Positions 33,438 to 42,001 of a DNA stretch of 64,000 nucleotides are shown piece after piece. Location: positions 434,001-498,000 of the forward strand of contig NZ_JBBHER010000002.1 in assembly GCF_037646705.1 (NCBI RefSeq), given 5' to 3'. The notes below the pieces were generated by a model, which saw nothing but the letters and a program-made list of their open reading frames with translations, was not told the DNA's origin and did not search any database. Position 1 is the first letter of the stretch. Each line of letters opens with the position of its first letter. This stretch comes from Pikeienuella litoralis (GTDB taxonomy: Bacteria; Pseudomonadota; Alphaproteobacteria; Rhodobacterales; Rhodobacteraceae). Both the position numbers and the translations under genes were made by a program.

Positions 33438-34253
33438 ATGTGGAACCGGGGCCTCATCATCGGCGGCGCGCTCAGCGCGCTCTTCATCGGCGCGGCGCTG
33501 CTCTCCCTGTTCTGGACGCCCTATGACGTGGAGACGCTGGCGATCGGGACCAAGCTCGCGCCCGCCTCCGCCAGCCATTGGCTCGGGACCGACCATCTCG
33601 GGCGGGACATGGTCTCGATGATCATGGTCGGCGCGCGGGTCTCGATCGCGGTGGCGCTGGTCGCGGTCGGGATCGGGGTCGGCCTCGGGGTTCCGCTCGG
33701 GCTGGCGGCGGCGGCGCGCCGCGGCGGGCTGCTGGACGAGACGATCATGCGGCTCAACGATCTCATCTTCGCCTTCCCGGCGCTGGTCATCGCGATCCTG
33801 ATCACCGCGGTGTTCGGGCCCTCCGCGCTGAACGCGATCATCGCCATCGGCATCTTCAACATCCCGGTCTTCGCCCGGCTCTCGCGGGGGGCGGCGCTGT
33901 CGCTCTGGACCCGCGATTTCGTGCTGGCGGCGCGGGTGGCGGGGAAGAGCCGGGCGCGGATTTCGCTCGAACATATCGGGCCGAACATCGCCAATCTCCT
34001 GATCGTGCAGGGGACGATCCAGTTCAGCCTCGGGATTCTGGCGGAGGCGGGGCTCTCCTATCTCGGGCTCGGCGCGCAGCCGCCGACGCCGAGCTGGGGC
34101 CGGATGCTGGCTGAAAGCCAGACCCTGATCTACAGCGCCCCGATGGTCGCGGTCTATCCGGGCGTCGCCATCGTGCTGACGGTGCTCGGCCTCAACCTGA
34201 TGGGGGACGGGCTGCGCGACCTTCTCGATCCGCGGCTGAGGCGGGTCCGATGA
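33438..34253 (+). CDS. ABC transporter permease (DppC-like)
   Basis: A 271-residue inner membrane protein. The DppC-type block GTDHLGRDMVSMIMVGARVS, the coupling loop FVLAARVAGKSRARISLEHI and the terminal LNLMGDGLRDLLDPRLR are all present. It pairs with the preceding permease. Its stop overlaps the next ATG (ATGA), indicating coupled translation with the ATPase gene. Confidence 0.93.
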   Translation: MWNRGLIIGGALSALFIGAALLSLFWTPYDVETLAIGTKLAPASASHWLGTDHLGRDMVSMIMVGARVSIAVALVAVGIGVGLGVPLGLAAAARRGGLLDETIMRLNDLIFAFPALVIAILITAVFGPSALNAIIAIGIFNIPVFARLSRGAALSLWTRDFVLAARVAGKSRARISLEHIGPNIANLLIVQGTIQFSLGILAEAGLSYLGLGAQPPTPSWGRMLAESQTLIYSAPMVAVYPGVAIVLTVLGLNLMGDGLRDLLDPRLRRVR

Positions 34254-35854
34254 GCATCCTCGAGGTCGAGCGGCTGTCGCTCGCGATCCACGGGCTGCCG
34301 ATCCTGCGCGACGTCGATCTTTCGGTCGGCGAGGGGGAGATCCTCGGCGTGATCGGCGAATCGGGTTCGGGGAAATCGCTGACCGCGCTCTCCGTGATGC
34401 GGCTGCCGCCGCAGGGCGCGGAGATCGCCGGCGCGATCCGGCTCGACGGGGAGGATCTGGCGGGCAAGAGCGAGCGCGAGATGTGCGCGGTCCGCGGCGC
34501 CCGGATCGGCATGGTGTTCCAGGAGCCGATGACGGCGCTGAACCCGGTCCGGACCATCGGCGATCAGGTCGCGGAGACGCTGCTGATCCACCGCGCCGCC
34601 GGCCGGCGGGAGGCGGCGCGGCGCGCGCGGGAGATGCTGGCGCGGGTCGGCCTGCCGGAGGCGCGGGTTCCGGCGGACCGCTATCCGCATGAGCTGTCCG
34701 GCGGGCAGCGCCAGCGCGTCGCCATCGCGATGGCGATCGCGCTCCGCCCGCGGCTGCTGATCGCGGACGAGCCGACCACCGCGCTCGACGTCACCACCCA
34801 GGCGGAGGTGATCCGGCTGCTTCGCGGGCTGGTGGACGAGTTCGGCATGGGGCTGATGCTGATCACGCATGATCTCGGGCTGGTCGCGGGCGCCGCCGAG
34901 CGGCTCGCCATCATGCGCCGGGGCGAGGTGGTGGAGGCGGGCGAGACCGGGGCGGTCTTCCGCGAGATGCGCCACCCCTACACGCGCGCGCTCTTCGCCG
35001 CCTCCGCGCATCGGCCGGCGCGCGGCGCGCCGGCGCGGGGCGGGGGCGCGCCGCCGGTTCTGGAGGTGCGCGACGTCGTGCGTGAATACGCCGCGCCGGG
35101 GGCCGGGCTCTTCGCGCGGGCGCGCGCCCAGCGGGCGGTGGACGGCGTCAGCTTCACGCTGGAGCGGGGCGAGACGCTGGGCCTCGTCGGCGAATCGGGC
35201 TGCGGCAAATCCACGCTCAGCCGGGCCATTCTCGGCCTCGACCCGATCCAGGGCGGCGAGATCCGGCTGTTGGGGCGGCCCGTCACGCCGGATCTTCCGC
35301 GCGCCGACCGGCGCCGGATGCAGGTGGTGTTCCAGGACCCATACGGCAGCTTCAATCCGCGCTGGCGGGTCTCGAAGCTGGTGGCGGAGCCGTTTCACCT
35401 GCTGGACGCGCCCCCTGTCGGCGCGGCGCGGCGCGCGCGGGTGGCGCGCGCGCTCGGCGAGGTCGGGCTCGCGCCGGAGGACGGCGACAGGTTCATCCAC
35501 GAGTTTTCCGGCGGCCAGCGCCAGCGAATCGCCATCGCGCGGGCGCTGGCGATCGAGCCGGATCTGATCATCCTCGACGAGGCGGTCTCCGCGCTCGACG
35601 TGTCGATCCGGGCGCAGATCCTCGATCTTCTGGCCGGGCTTTCGGCGCGGCTGAATCTCTCCTATCTTTTCATCAGCCATGACCTCTCGGTCGTGCGCGC
35701 CATCGCCGACCGGGTGATGGTGATGCAGGCCGGGCGGATCGTCGAGCAGGGGGAGGCCGAGGCGGTTTTCGAGACCCCGTCGCACCCCTACACCAAGGCG
35801 CTGATCGCCGCCGCGCCCGATATCGACGCGGCGCTCAAAAGGAGACGACCATGA
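34250..35854 (+). CDS. Fused double-ATPase of peptide-type ABC transporter
   Basis: A 534-residue protein with two complete ABC modules in one chain, equal to DppD fused to DppF (GsiA-like layout). Module 1 has GESGSGKS (36-43) and LSGGQRQRV (about 149). Module 2 has GESGCGKST (about 314-322) and FSGGQRQRI (about 418), with DEAVSALDVS as its Walker B. It drives import through the two permeases before it. It overlaps both neighbours by 4 bp. Confidence 0.94.
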   Translation: MSILEVERLSLAIHGLPILRDVDLSVGEGEILGVIGESGSGKSLTALSVMRLPPQGAEIAGAIRLDGEDLAGKSEREMCAVRGARIGMVFQEPMTALNPVRTIGDQVAETLLIHRAAGRREAARRAREMLARVGLPEARVPADRYPHELSGGQRQRVAIAMAIALRPRLLIADEPTTALDVTTQAEVIRLLRGLVDEFGMGLMLITHDLGLVAGAAERLAIMRRGEVVEAGETGAVFREMRHPYTRALFAASAHRPARGAPARGGGAPPVLEVRDVVREYAAPGAGLFARARAQRAVDGVSFTLERGETLGLVGESGCGKSTLSRAILGLDPIQGGEIRLLGRPVTPDLPRADRRRMQVVFQDPYGSFNPRWRVSKLVAEPFHLLDAPPVGAARRARVARALGEVGLAPEDGDRFIHEFSGGQRQRIAIARALAIEPDLIILDEAVSALDVSIRAQILDLLAGLSARLNLSYLFISHDLSVVRAIADRVMVMQAGRIVEQGEAEAVFETPSHPYTKALIAAAPDIDAALKRRRP

Positions 35855-37308
35855 ACGCTCACCCCGACCTCTGGTTCGGCGCCGACGCCGTGTTCATCGC
35901 CGGGCGCTGGCGCGCGCCCGAGAGCGGCGCGCGGCTGCCGCTCGAAAATCCGTCCGACGGGACCGAAGTGGGCGAGATCGCGCGGGGGGGCGCCGCCGAT
36001 ATCGACGCGGCGGTCGAAGCGGCGGAGGCGGCGCTGGCCGGCGAATGGGGCCGCGCCGCCGCGGTCGAGCGCGGCCGGGCGCTGATGAAGATGAGCCGGA
36101 TCGTCGCCGAGCGCGCCGACGCGCTGGCGCGGATCGAGGCCGCGGATGTCGGCAAGCCGCTGAAGCAGGCCAAGGCGGACGCGCTGGCGCTGGCGCGCTA
36201 TCTGGAGTTCTACGGCGGCGCCGCCGACAAGGTGACCGGCGAGACGATCCCCTATCTCGACGGCTACACCGTCTACACGCTCCGCGAGCCGCATGGCGTC
36301 ACCGGGCATATCGTGCCCTGGAACTACCCGATGCAGATCATCGGCCGCTCGGTCGGCGCGGCGCTGGCGATGGGCAACGCCTGTGTGCTGAAGCCGGCCG
36401 AGGAGGCCTGCCTCACCGCGCTCGCCTTCGCCGCCATCGCGGAGGAGGCCGGGCTTCCCGCCGGCGCGATCAATGTCGTGCCCGGGCTGGGGGAGGAGGC
36501 GGGGGCCGCGCTCTCTGCCCATCCCGGCGTCCGGCATATCTCGTTCACCGGCTCGGTCTCGGTCGGGCGGATGGTGCAGGCGGCGGCGGCGCGGAACATC
36601 GTCCCGGTGACGCTGGAGCTTGGCGGAAAATCGCCGCAGATCGTCTTCGACGACGCGGATCTGGAGGCGGCGCTGCCCTTCCTCGTCAACGCGGGGATCC
36701 AGAACGCCGGGCAGACCTGCTCCGCCGCCTCGCGGATCCTGATCCAGCGCGGGGTCTACGAGAAGGTGCTGGCGCAGATGGCGGCGCGCTACCGGGCGCT
36801 GAAGGTCGGGCCGGCGATCGACGATCTCGATGTCGGGCCGCTGATCTCGGCGCGGCAGAAGGAGATCGTGGAGGGGTTCCTCGGCGCGGCCGGCGATCTC
36901 GAGGTCGCGGCGCAAGGCGAGATCGTGAAGGGCGCGCCGAAGGGCGGCCATTACGTCCGCCCGACGCTGCTTTCGGGCGCGCGCCCTGATCACAAGCTCG
37001 CGCAGGAGGAGATTTTCGGGCCGGTGCAGGTGGTGATCCCGTTCGAGACCGAGGCGGAGGCCGTCGCCATCGCCAACGGCGCCGAGTTCGGGCTGGTCGC
37101 CGGGGTCTGGACCCGCGACGGCGCGCGGCAGATGCGGCTGGCGAAGGCGCTGCGCGCGGGGCAGGTCTTCCTCAACAATTACGGCGCGGGGGGCGGGGTC
37201 GAGCTGCCGTTCGGCGGCGTCGGCAAATCCGGCCATGGGCGCGAGAAGGGATTCGAGGCCCTCTACGGCTTCTCGGCGCTGAAAACGGTGGCGGCGCGCC
37301 ACGGATGA
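35851..37308 (+). CDS. NAD(P)-dependent aldehyde dehydrogenase
   Basis: A 485-residue ALDH superfamily enzyme. Visible blocks are IVPWNYPMQ (about 152), VTLELGGKSP with the general-base Glu (about 255), the nucleophile in NAGQTCSAASR (Cys near 289), and EEIFGPVQVV. It resembles betaine-aldehyde or gamma-aminobutyraldehyde dehydrogenases. Its ATG overlaps the ABC ATPase stop, so it is the last gene of the transport operon and probably oxidises an aldehyde made from the imported solute. Confidence 0.92.
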   Translation: MNAHPDLWFGADAVFIAGRWRAPESGARLPLENPSDGTEVGEIARGGAADIDAAVEAAEAALAGEWGRAAAVERGRALMKMSRIVAERADALARIEAADVGKPLKQAKADALALARYLEFYGGAADKVTGETIPYLDGYTVYTLREPHGVTGHIVPWNYPMQIIGRSVGAALAMGNACVLKPAEEACLTALAFAAIAEEAGLPAGAINVVPGLGEEAGAALSAHPGVRHISFTGSVSVGRMVQAAAARNIVPVTLELGGKSPQIVFDDADLEAALPFLVNAGIQNAGQTCSAASRILIQRGVYEKVLAQMAARYRALKVGPAIDDLDVGPLISARQKEIVEGFLGAAGDLEVAAQGEIVKGAPKGGHYVRPTLLSGARPDHKLAQEEIFGPVQVVIPFETEAEAVAIANGAEFGLVAGVWTRDGARQMRLAKALRAGQVFLNNYGAGGGVELPFGGVGKSGHGREKGFEALYGFSALKTVAARHG

Positions 37309-37330
37309 CGCGCCGCCGATCGTGACTTGA

Positions 37331-37358
37331 GAGCGAAGCCGGGGGGCCGGCTTCGCTC
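37331..37358. terminator. Bidirectional hairpin terminator
   Basis: GAGCGAAGCCGG (37331-37342) pairs perfectly with CCGGCTTCGCTC (37347-37358) around GGGG. It lies between the convergent aldehyde dehydrogenase and OmpA-family genes. There is no U-tract on either side. Confidence 0.65.
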
Positions 37359-37368
37359 GGGGCGCGCC

Positions 37369-38235
37369 TCAGAAACGGTAGCCGATGCTGGCGGAGAGAA
37401 CGCCGTGATCGAGGCTCCGGTCGAAGGGGATGTCGTAGGCGACCTTCGCCGTGATGTTGTTGTCGAGCTTCACGCCGAATTCAGGGCCGGCGAAGAATTC
37501 GGAGCCGAACTGGCCGTCGGTGTAGATGTAGCCGACATTGCCGCCGATATAGGGGCCCAGCCCGTCGGGGCGGAGCATCAGGTCGAGACCGAGCGCGGAG
37601 CGCCCGCCGATGCCCTCGTCGCCATCGCCGAACTCATAGAAGACCGCCTGCTCGGCGGAGCCGACCACATGCGCGGTGAAGGCGTAGTCCGCCGACAGGT
37701 TCACGCCGGCGAAATAGCTGTCGTCGCCATCCTCCATGTTCACGGCGCCGTAGGGCGCGATCGAGAAGCTGAGGCCGGTGGCGGTCTCCATCTGCTTGAA
37801 CTCCGCCTTCGGCGTGGGCGCCGGAGCCGGGGCGGGGGCGACCATGTTGACGGTGACGCGGCGGTTGTCCGGCTGTGCGACATTGTCGCCGGTCTGCACC
37901 GCGAGGTCGGTCTCGCCGGCGGCGCCGACGCTCATCGCCGAGGCTGGGACGCCGCGATCGGAGAGCGCGGCGCGCACCGTGTCCGCGCGGCGCTCGGAAA
38001 GCCGGCGGTTGTAATCGGCCGAGCCCACGGTGTCGGTGTGGCCTTCGATCATCACCGAAGCCGCGCCGGTGCGCTGATAGTCCTGCGCCGCCATGTCGAG
38101 CGTGCTTCGCGCCGCGCTGTCGAGGGCGGCGCTGTTGGTGGCGAACAGGACGTCATAGCTCTGCGTCTGCGCTTGAGCGGCGTAGGCCGACAGGCTGAGC
38201 AGCCCGGCGGCGAACAGGGTCGTATGGGATCTCAT
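37369..38235 (-). CDS. OmpA-family protein with N-terminal peptidoglycan-binding domain and C-terminal barrel
   Basis: A 288-residue outer-membrane protein. After a signal peptide (MRSHTTLFAAGLLSLSAYAA), an OmpA-like domain covers about 26-132: MIEGHTDTVGSADYNRRLSE and RRADTVRAAL carry the peptidoglycan-binding Asp and Arg. A Pro/Ala linker (about 133-143) leads to strands such as SFSIAPYGAVNM and GLDLMLRPDGLGPYIGGNVG, ending in the barrel signature GYRF. Classical OmpA has barrel first and OmpA domain last, so the order here is reversed. AAAGGA lies 10 bases before the ATG. Confidence 0.88.
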   Translation of the reverse strand: MRSHTTLFAAGLLSLSAYAAQAQTQSYDVLFATNSAALDSAARSTLDMAAQDYQRTGAASVMIEGHTDTVGSADYNRRLSERRADTVRAALSDRGVPASAMSVGAAGETDLAVQTGDNVAQPDNRRVTVNMVAPAPAPAPTPKAEFKQMETATGLSFSIAPYGAVNMEDGDDSYFAGVNLSADYAFTAHVVGSAEQAVFYEFGDGDEGIGGRSALGLDLMLRPDGLGPYIGGNVGYIYTDGQFGSEFFAGPEFGVKLDNNITAKVAYDIPFDRSLDHGVLSASIGYRF

Positions 38236-38577
38236 GTGTTTCGGTCCTTTGGGCTTGAGGCGGTGTCTGGAGATGAAGACAGGGTCGCGTCTGGGGCCGC
38301 GCGCTTCGTCTCTCGCCCTCTACATGTGTCGTCCGGTCCGGTTGTGTAGTAATCTTGGTTAACGTAAAACGCGAATTGGGCCGGACGTGGCGCCAATGAG
38401 ACACCCGGGTTTCAGCGGGGCGGTCCGGGCGGGCCCCTCGGGGGGCGCTCACGCCGATATTTTTCGCGCCGCGCGCCGGAACTCCGCCCCGCCGCGTATA
38501 ACCTCATATGCGCCTCCGCACGCCCGCCTCCGGCGGGCGATGGCGCACCTGCGACGAAAGACGGAGGAGGCGACGAC
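38236..38577. other. Divergent intergenic gap
   Basis: About 340 bp between the OmpA-family gene and the repeat-protein gene. An AT-richer patch at 38340-38375 may hold a promoter. No gene was supported. Confidence 0.4.
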
Positions 38578-39885
38578 ATGAGACGGATTCTATTCGCCGG
38601 GGCGCTCGGGCTTCTTTGCGTGGGCGCGGCCCCGTCGCCGGATCGGCTGGCGGCGGTCGGGTTTTCCGTCAGCCGGGCGGCGGCGGAGGGAATTGAAAGC
38701 AACGGCGGCCGGCCGGACAATCAGGGCCGCCGCGCCGCGCCTCAGCGCCAGGACACCCGCAACGAGCGCCAGGAGCGCCGCGCCGAGCAGCAGCGCCGGG
38801 TCGCCCGCGCCGCGGCCGCCGAGCGGCGAGGCCGCCGCGCCGAGACCGCGCGCCAGAACACCCGGAACGAGCGCCAGGAGCGCGGCGCGGCGATCCAGCG
38901 TCAGAACACCCGGAACGAGCGGCAAGAACGCCGCGCCGCGCCCCAGCGTCAGAACACGCGCAACGAGCGCCAGGAGCGGGGCGCCGCGATCCAGCGTCAG
39001 AACACCCGGAACGAGCGGCAAGAACGCCGCGCCGCGCCCCAGCGTCAGAACACCCGCAACGAGCGCCAGGAGCGGGGCGCCGCGCCCCAACGTCAGGACA
39101 CCCGCAACGAGCGCCAGGAGCGCCGAGCCGAGCAGCAGCGCCGGGCCGCCCGGACCACCACCACCCGGACCACCGCCGCCGGGCGGGCGGAGCGCCAGCG
39201 CGCCGAACGCCAGCGCGCCGACCGGGCGAAGATCGAGCGGCGGGCGGCCCGACAGCGCGTGGAGCGCCGGCGCGCGGCCGGGCGCCGCTACGGCGGCGCG
39301 GGCGGCGCCTATCATAACGGCCGCCCGCATGGCTGGCGGCCGGCGCGCTGGCGCGGGCGGGACTGGCGGCCGCATCACGCGTATCGCGCGCCCTATTGGC
39401 GCAGCCCGCATCCGCGCTGGGGCCGGTATTACTACTCCCCGTTCTGGGACTGGTATTTCGTCGCGCCCTTGGCGACCGCGACGCTGGTCTATGTCGCGAC
39501 GCTTCCCGCGGACCGGCCCTGCGAGAGCTATTATTACGAGGGCGAGCGGCTCTACGCCTGCGACGGGGTTCTCTACCGCCCGACCGAATATCAGCGCGAG
39601 GTGGTCTACGAGATCGTCTCCGACGAGGAGGATCTCGCCGCCCCGCCGGCCCGGCCCCTGCCGGCCGCGCCGCGCGAGCTGCGCCTGACCTCGCCGATGA
39701 TGACCGGGGCGCCGGTCCGCGCGCTGCAACAGGAGCTGGCCGGGCTCGGCTATCTCGGGAGCGCGGAGGTGGACGGCGTTTTCGGGCCGAGGACGGACCG
39801 CGCGCTCCGCGCCTTTCAGCGCGAATGGGGCGTGCCGGCGACCGGCGCGCTCGACGAGGAGACGGCGGCGCTGCTCGGGCTCTGA
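38578..39885 (+). CDS. Repeat protein with C-terminal peptidoglycan-binding domain
   Basis: A 435-residue exported protein. A signal peptide opens it (MRRILFAGALGLLCVGAAPS). The 16-residue unit RQNTRNERQER-GAAIQ occurs once at 57-72 and six times in tandem at 92-187. A very basic stretch (188-280) with many Arg, Trp and His follows, then a hydrophobic WDWYFVAPLATATLVYVA segment (about 290-307). A PG_binding_1 domain closes it (about 371-435: VRALQQELAGLGYLG, VDGVFGPRTDRALRAFQREW). A cell-wall-associated role is inferred; the repeat family is not one I know. Confidence 0.82.
   Translation: MRRILFAGALGLLCVGAAPSPDRLAAVGFSVSRAAAEGIESNGGRPDNQGRRAAPQRQDTRNERQERRAEQQRRVARAAAAERRGRRAETARQNTRNERQERGAAIQRQNTRNERQERRAAPQRQNTRNERQERGAAIQRQNTRNERQERRAAPQRQNTRNERQERGAAPQRQDTRNERQERRAEQQRRAARTTTTRTTAAGRAERQRAERQRADRAKIERRAARQRVERRRAAGRRYGGAGGAYHNGRPHGWRPARWRGRDWRPHHAYRAPYWRSPHPRWGRYYYSPFWDWYFVAPLATATLVYVATLPADRPCESYYYEGERLYACDGVLYRPTEYQREVVYEIVSDEEDLAAPPARPLPAAPRELRLTSPMMTGAPVRALQQELAGLGYLGSAEVDGVFGPRTDRALRAFQREWGVPATGALDEETAALLGL
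38851..39138 (+). repeat. Tandem 48-bp coding repeat, six units
   Basis: Six in-frame 48-bp units. The protein variants alternate GAAI and RAAP, and units 2 and 4 are identical at DNA level, so a 96-bp block has been duplicated recently. An isolated unit lies upstream at 38746-38793. Confidence 0.9.
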
Positions 39886-39962
39886 GCCTGCGCGCGGACT
39901 TGCGCCCGGAGGGGCCGGCGCGCATCATCCCCGCGCATCGGAACAGGAAAGGGTCAGGGCAC

Positions 39963-40709
39963 ATGAGACTTGAAGGCAAGACCGCCATCGTCACCGGCGG
40001 GGCGCAGGGGTTCGGCGGCGGCATCGTCGACAAGTTCATCGCCGAGGGCGCGCGCGTCCTTGTGGCGGACATCCAGGGCGAGAAAGCCGCCGCCAAGGCG
40101 AAGGAGGCCGGGAGCGCGGCGCTCCATTGCGCGGTCGACGTCGCGAAGGGCGCCAGCGTCGAAGCGATGATGAAGACGGCGCTGGACGCCTTCGGCCATG
40201 TCGACATCGTCGTGAACAACGCCGGAATCACCCACAAGCCGCAGCCGTTGGAGGAGGTGGCCGAGGACGTGTTCGACCGGGTGCTCGCGGTCAACGCCAA
40301 GTCGATCTATCTCGCGGCGCGCCATATCGTCCCGCACATGAAGGGCCGAAAGACCGGGACGATCCTCAACGTCGCCTCCACCGCCGGGCTGAGCCCGCGG
40401 CCGAACCTGAACTGGTACAACGCCTCCAAGGGCTGGGTGATCACCGCGACCAAGACCATGGCGGTGGAGCTCGCGCCCTTCGGCGTGCGGGTCAACGCGC
40501 TCTGCCCGGTCGCGGGGGAGACGCCGCTGCTGAAATCCTTCCTCGGCGAGGACACGCCGGAGATGCGGGCGAAATTCCTCGCCACCATCCCGCTCGGGCG
40601 GTTCTCGCAGCCCTCCGATCTCGGCAATTGCGCCGCGTTCCTCTGCTCGGACGAGGCCTCGATGGTGACAGGGGTCGCCATGGAGGTCGACGGCGGCCGC
40701 TGCATCTGA
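39963..40709 (+). CDS. SDR family oxidoreductase
   Basis: A 248-residue short-chain dehydrogenase/reductase. The cofactor loop is TGGAQGFGGGI, the structural motif is NNAGI, and the catalytic Tyr-Lys is YNASK, with Ser in NVASTAG. Asp in VADIQGE suggests NAD over NADP. C-terminal FLCSDEASMVTGVAMEVDGG is family typical. ATG 39963 follows AGGG. The P1 peptidase gene starts 9 bp after its stop; the polyamine-type ABC genes lie further down. Substrate unknown. Confidence 0.9.
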   Translation: MRLEGKTAIVTGGAQGFGGGIVDKFIAEGARVLVADIQGEKAAAKAKEAGSAALHCAVDVAKGASVEAMMKTALDAFGHVDIVVNNAGITHKPQPLEEVAEDVFDRVLAVNAKSIYLAARHIVPHMKGRKTGTILNVASTAGLSPRPNLNWYNASKGWVITATKTMAVELAPFGVRVNALCPVAGETPLLKSFLGEDTPEMRAKFLATIPLGRFSQPSDLGNCAAFLCSDEASMVTGVAMEVDGGRCI

Positions 40710-40718
40710 GTCGGGCCC

Positions 40719-41735
40719 GTGACCGCCGCCTATCGCCCCGGCCCGCGCAACCTGATCACCGACGTCGCCGGCCTGAAGGTCGGCGGCGCCGAGGACGCGC
40801 GTGTGAAAACGGGAGTCACCGTCCTCACCGCCGACCGGCCGTTCACCGCCGGCGTGGCGGTGATGGGCGGCGCGCCCGGCACGCGGGAGACCGAGCTTCT
40901 CGCGCCTGACAAGCTGGTGCAGGAGGTCGACGCGCTGGTGCTCTCGGGCGGCTCCGCCTTCGGGCTCGACGCGGCGGGCGGGGTGATGGCGGCGCTGGCG
41001 GCGCTGGGCCGCGGCCACCGCATCGGCGCCGCGGCGGTGCCGATCACGCCGGCGGCGATCCTCTTCGATCTTCTGAACGGCGGCGACAAGGACTGGGGCG
41101 CGCACCCGCCCTACGCCGATCTCGGGCGCCGGGCGCTGGCCGCCGCGGGAGCGGATTTCAGGCTGGGAACGGCCGGCGCCGGCGCCGGCGCGACCGTGGC
41201 CGGGCTGAAGGGCGGGCTCGGCTCGGCTTCGCTCATGACCGGTTCGGGCGCCATGGTCGGCGCGCTGGCGGCGGTCAACGCGCTCGGCGCGGCGACGGTT
41301 CCGGGCGGGCGCAATTTCTGGGCCGCGCCGTTCGAGATCGGGGCGGAGTTCGGCGGGCTCGGCCCGGCGCCGGAGCCGCCGGCGGCGGCGCTCACCTTCC
41401 GCTCCAAGCTCGACATGCGGGCGGCGGAGGCGGGGAGCAACACCACCATCGCCATCGTCGCCACCGACGCCGCGCTCACCCAGGCGCAGGCGACGCGCGT
41501 GGCCTGGGCGGCGCATGACGGCATGGCGCGCGCGCTGGTTCCGGCGCACACGCTGATGGACGGCGATCTCGTCTTCGCCGCCGCGACCGGCGCGCGGCCG
41601 CTGGCGGACGGGCTCGGCGCGCTTGTCGAGATCGGCCACGCCGCCGCGCTCTGCCTCGCCCGCGCCATCGCCCGCGCGGTCTATGAGGCGACGCCGGAGC
41701 CCGGAGACCTCCTCCCCTGCTGGCGCGACCTTTGA
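40719..41735 (+). CDS. P1 (S58, DmpA-like) peptidase
   Basis: A 338-residue enzyme of the DmpA/ornithine acetyltransferase fold. Family blocks are ITDVAGLKVG, GGAPGTRETELL and LSGGSAFGLDAAGGVM. Autocleavage would occur at Gly239-Ser240 in GSNTTIAIVATDA, freeing the N-terminal Ser nucleophile. P1 enzymes act as aminopeptidases or beta-peptidyl or amide hydrolases. Start is GTG 40719, as no ATG fits. It lies between an SDR gene and an ABC binding-protein gene, hinting at an amide or peptide-like imported substrate. Confidence 0.9.
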   Translation: MTAAYRPGPRNLITDVAGLKVGGAEDARVKTGVTVLTADRPFTAGVAVMGGAPGTRETELLAPDKLVQEVDALVLSGGSAFGLDAAGGVMAALAALGRGHRIGAAAVPITPAAILFDLLNGGDKDWGAHPPYADLGRRALAAAGADFRLGTAGAGAGATVAGLKGGLGSASLMTGSGAMVGALAAVNALGAATVPGGRNFWAAPFEIGAEFGGLGPAPEPPAAALTFRSKLDMRAAEAGSNTTIAIVATDAALTQAQATRVAWAAHDGMARALVPAHTLMDGDLVFAAATGARPLADGLGALVEIGHAAALCLARAIARAVYEATPEPGDLLPCWRDL

Positions 41736-42001
41736 GCCGCCGCCCGATCGCCGCGCCCCCCATTCGGGGCGCCGCGCGCTTGAAACCGCGTTTGGCGCGC
41801 GATAGGAATTGACATGTCAGCGCGGTTGGCCATGCGGCGCTGGCGGCGATATATCGTTTTCCCGCAAGGGCCTTCTCGAAGAGGGGAATTCGCGAAGACC
41901 GACAGAAGAGAGTCGGCGGCATGGGCCGGCCGCATCCGTTTCAACACGGCTTACAGGGGAAGCCGTCTGATCCCCAACGAAAACAAAAGAGGAGGAACAT
42001 C

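Noticed and set aside
38851..39138. Regular 48-bp repeats as a CRISPR array
   Set aside because: They are in frame, code for a repeated peptide and have no unique spacers.
41809..41820. TTGACATGTCAG before the polyamine-type binding-protein gene as promoter and operator
   Set aside because: No acceptable -10 follows at normal spacing and the 10-bp palindrome is short enough to be chance.
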